Assembly (NCBI GenBank): GCA_900543615.1
Contig: UQSC01000097.1
Location: 1 to 6,648 of the forward strand
DNA: 6,648 nt
DNA from: an uncultured Collinsella sp.
GTDB lineage: Bacteria; Actinomycetota; Coriobacteriia; Coriobacteriales; Coriobacteriaceae
Direction: 5' to 3'
Positions within the stretch are counted from its first letter, which is position 1. Every line of letters starts with the position of its first letter. Shown here in pieces: positions 5,468 to 6,648 of this stretch. The notes beneath the pieces are model-generated. The model was not told the DNA's origin and did not search any database. It saw nothing but the letters and a program-made list of their open reading frames with translations. The position numbers were made by a program, and so were the translations under genes.

Positions 5468-6322
5468 ATGGCCGAGCTGCTGAAGGGTGCTCCCGTTGCT
5501 CGCGCTTTGACTGAGGAACTTGCTGCTCGCTGCGCAGCCCTGCGCGAGCGGGGCGTTGTTCCGACGTTGGCTATCGTGCGTGTAGGTGAACGCGAGGACG
5601 ACCTATCCTACGAGCGCGGTGCGCTCAAGCGCTGCGAAAAAGTGGGGATTGAGGCTCGTCGCGTTTTGCTTTCTGCCGATGTTTCGCAGGAGGAGCTGTT
5701 GACGGCCATCGAGGACATCAATGCCGATTCGGCTGTTCATGGCTGTCTGATGTTCCGCCCGCTGCCCGCCGGCCTTGACGAGAACGCCGTCGCCGCAGCG
5801 CTCGATCCCGCCAAGGACGTTGACTCCATGACGCCGTCTTCGCTGCTTACCACGCTTTCGGGGCGCGGCGAGGGTTTTGCTCCCTGCACGGCCGAGGCAG
5901 TGTTAGCGTTGCTGGACCATTACGGTGTTGAGCTGGATGGAGCTAAGGTTGCTGTGGCCGGGCGTTCGCTGGTGATCGGGCGTCCTGTTGCCGCCATGCT
6001 TACGGCGCGCAATGCGACCGTGACGACGTGCCATACGCATACGCGCGACCTTGCTGCCGAGTGCCGTGCTGCCGACATTGTGGTTGCCGCCGTTGGACGC
6101 GCACGCACGATTGGCGCGGATGCGGTCCGCGAGGACCAGACGATCATTGATGTGGGCATTAACTGGGATGAGGACGCTGGCAAGCTGGTCGGGGACATCG
6201 ATTTTGATGCTGCGGAGCCGGTCGTTAACGCCATCACGCCCGTGCCGGGCGGCGTGGGGGCTGTGACCACCGCGATTCTCGCCAAACACGTGATTGAGGC
6301 GGCGGAGCGCGCATCAAAATAG
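5468..6322 (+). CDS. folD: FolD: methylene-THF dehydrogenase, cyclohydrolase residues replaced
   Basis: A 284-residue cytosolic protein of normal FolD length. GAGG (5456-5459) inside the end of fchA serves as ribosome site, and the two genes are two bases apart, so they are surely co-transcribed. Seen in order: PTLAIVRVGERED; SYERGALKRCEKVGI (47-61); HGCLMFRPLP (91-100); PAKDVDS (114-120); PCTAEAVL (139-146); the NADP-binding GRSLVIGRPVAAML (165-178); CHTHTRDL (188-195); IIDVGIN; and TPVPGGVGAVT. Compared with E. coli FolD, Tyr50 is kept (Tyr48) and Asp121 is kept (Asp119), but Lys54 is Ala52, Gln98 is Phe96 and Gly122 is Ser120. The spacings between these positions are unchanged, so the alignment is secure. 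Lys and Gln are needed for cyclohydrolase activity, so this enzyme probably keeps only the NAD(P)-linked oxidation of 5,10-methylene-THF and relies on FchA for hydrolysis. Confidence 0.93.
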   Translation: MAELLKGAPVARALTEELAARCAALRERGVVPTLAIVRVGEREDDLSYERGALKRCEKVGIEARRVLLSADVSQEELLTAIEDINADSAVHGCLMFRPLPAGLDENAVAAALDPAKDVDSMTPSSLLTTLSGRGEGFAPCTAEAVLALLDHYGVELDGAKVAVAGRSLVIGRPVAAMLTARNATVTTCHTHTRDLAAECRAADIVVAAVGRARTIGADAVREDQTIIDVGINWDEDAGKLVGDIDFDAAEPVVNAITPVPGGVGAVTTAILAKHVIEAAERASK

Positions 6323-6360
6323 GCGTTTTGGGCTGTTTGAGGGGGTTAGCTATATACCAC

Positions 6361-6391
6361 GTGGTCAAACAATGCCAAATATGAGTACTGT
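6361..6391 (+). repeat. Left terminal inverted repeat
   Basis: Begins GTGGTCAAAC and ends GAGTACTGT. It matches the reverse complement of 6560-6590 except at 6370 (C here, A expected). Weak similarity continues inward for a few bases (CCAA on both sides). Its outer end forms a local palindrome ACCACGTGGT (6356-6365) with the flank. Confidence 0.9.
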
Positions 6392-6425
6392 TGCCAAGAT
6401 AGTCACATATGTCTTACGTCTTTTT

Positions 6426-6460
6426 GGCTTCCTAACGGTATCCATTATCGTTAGGAAGCC
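6426..6460 (+). terminator. Internal hairpin with T-rich tail, possible folD terminator
   Basis: GGCTTCCTAACG (6426-6437) pairs perfectly with CGTTAGGAAGCC (6449-6460) around an 11-base loop, and TATTTTATTG follows on the plus strand. It lies 103 bases past the folD stop, inside the inverted-repeat element. It could end the fchA-folD transcript, or it may be part of the element's own fold; no other folD terminator is seen between 6323 and 6425. Confidence 0.55.
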
Positions 6461-6559
6461 TATTTTATTGAACTTATGGGGAATAACGTTGTCTTGCTTT
6501 TGGGCAAATGGGGATTTTCGGCACTCGTTCCAGGGAAATTTGCTGCCACTAAATTGGTG

Positions 6560-6590
6560 ACAGTACTCATATTTGGCATTTTTTGACCAC
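6560..6590 (-). repeat. Right terminal inverted repeat
   Basis: Begins ACAGTACTC and ends TTTTTTGACCAC; it is the partner of 6361-6391 with a single mismatch (6581). GC-rich sequence resumes immediately after it. Confidence 0.9.
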
Positions 6591-6648
6591 AAGGGCTGCC
6601 GAGGCCGTGGTTTCGCCCTTTCTGCGCCGAAGCGATACACTGTTGCCG
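6567..6648 (-). other. Open minus-strand frame entering from the right edge, possible gene end
   Basis: From the right edge a minus-strand frame reads NSVSLRRRKGETTASAALVV and continues KKCQI to a TGA (6567-6569) inside the right inverted repeat. It could be the tail of a gene lying outside the window whose last codons are supplied by the element, or chance. The segment 6591-6620 can also pair AAGGGC with GCCCTT. Too short to decide. Confidence 0.2.

Larger units (their letters stand above)
6361..6590. mobile_element. MITE-like 230-bp element with 31-bp terminal inverted repeats
   Basis: The two ends are inverted repeats of each other (30 of 31 positions). The interior is clearly more AT-rich than folD. 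No transposase is encoded. Each inverted repeat carries an ATG reading MPNMSTV, which gives a 62-codon frame on the plus strand (6372-6560) and a 39-codon frame on the minus strand (6460-6579); neither resembles a known protein and both are probably by-products of the repeat. The pentamer ACCAC precedes the left end (6356-6360) and also forms the last five bases of the right end (6586-6590), so a target-site duplication cannot be defined clearly. The element starts 38 bases after folD stops. Confidence 0.6.

Noticed and set aside
5609..5640. Lys54 of this FolD as the catalytic lysine after a local shift
   Set aside because: Lys54 is six residues after the conserved Tyr48 and aligns with the second Lys of the usual YxxxKxK pattern. 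The distances to the later motifs are identical to E. coli FolD, so there is no room for a shift.
5903..6289. Minus-strand frames within folD
   Set aside because: They are antisense shadows of a clearly coding plus-strand gene and show no family signature.

Overview
The window looks like part of the chromosome of a high-GC gut actinobacterium of the class Coriobacteriia, most likely Collinsella or a close relative. This is an inference from three things: GC-rich codon use, a twin-arginine-exported surface protein ending in an LAxTG-type sorting signal, and a tight fchA-folD pair. No rRNA, tRNA or CRISPR array is visible.

Layout, left to right. (1) Positions 1-454 hold a minus-strand hicAB toxin-antitoxin module. 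The HicA toxin is complete; the HicB antitoxin runs off the left edge. An AT-rich control region with two matching dyads lies upstream of hicA. (2) Positions 622-891 hold a small plus-strand gene with a PH-like pattern, convergent with the next gene and separated from it by a strong hairpin terminator. (3) Positions 986-3471 hold a minus-strand gene for a large secreted enzyme: Tat signal, probable beta-trefoil (ricin-like) domain, PI-PLC X-type catalytic domain, C-terminal beta domain, and a low-complexity stalk leading to LADTG and a membrane anchor. The frame breaks near 1592-1594, which separates the catalytic part from the anchoring part. (4) Positions 3777-4370 hold a minus-strand lipoprotein gene of unknown function with its own terminator. 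(5) Positions 4371-4832 are a non-coding stretch with two copies of a 19-bp repeat, a perfect-stem terminator facing left that belongs to no visible gene, and a plausible plus-strand promoter. (6) Positions 4833-6322 hold fchA and folD, two nucleotides apart. (7) Positions 6361-6590 hold an AT-rich 230-bp element with 31-bp terminal inverted repeats and an internal hairpin, resembling a MITE.

The most informative result is in the one-carbon operon. FolD normally carries out both NADP-linked methylene-THF oxidation and methenyl-THF hydrolysis. This copy has Ala and Phe where the cyclohydrolase Lys and Gln are expected. The adjacent fchA encodes an enzyme that could supply the missing hydrolysis, so the pair looks like a division of labour. 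Other points worth checking are the frameshift that may turn a wall-anchored phospholipase into a released one, the orphan terminator that suggests an unannotated leftward transcript, and the inverted-repeat element behind folD.
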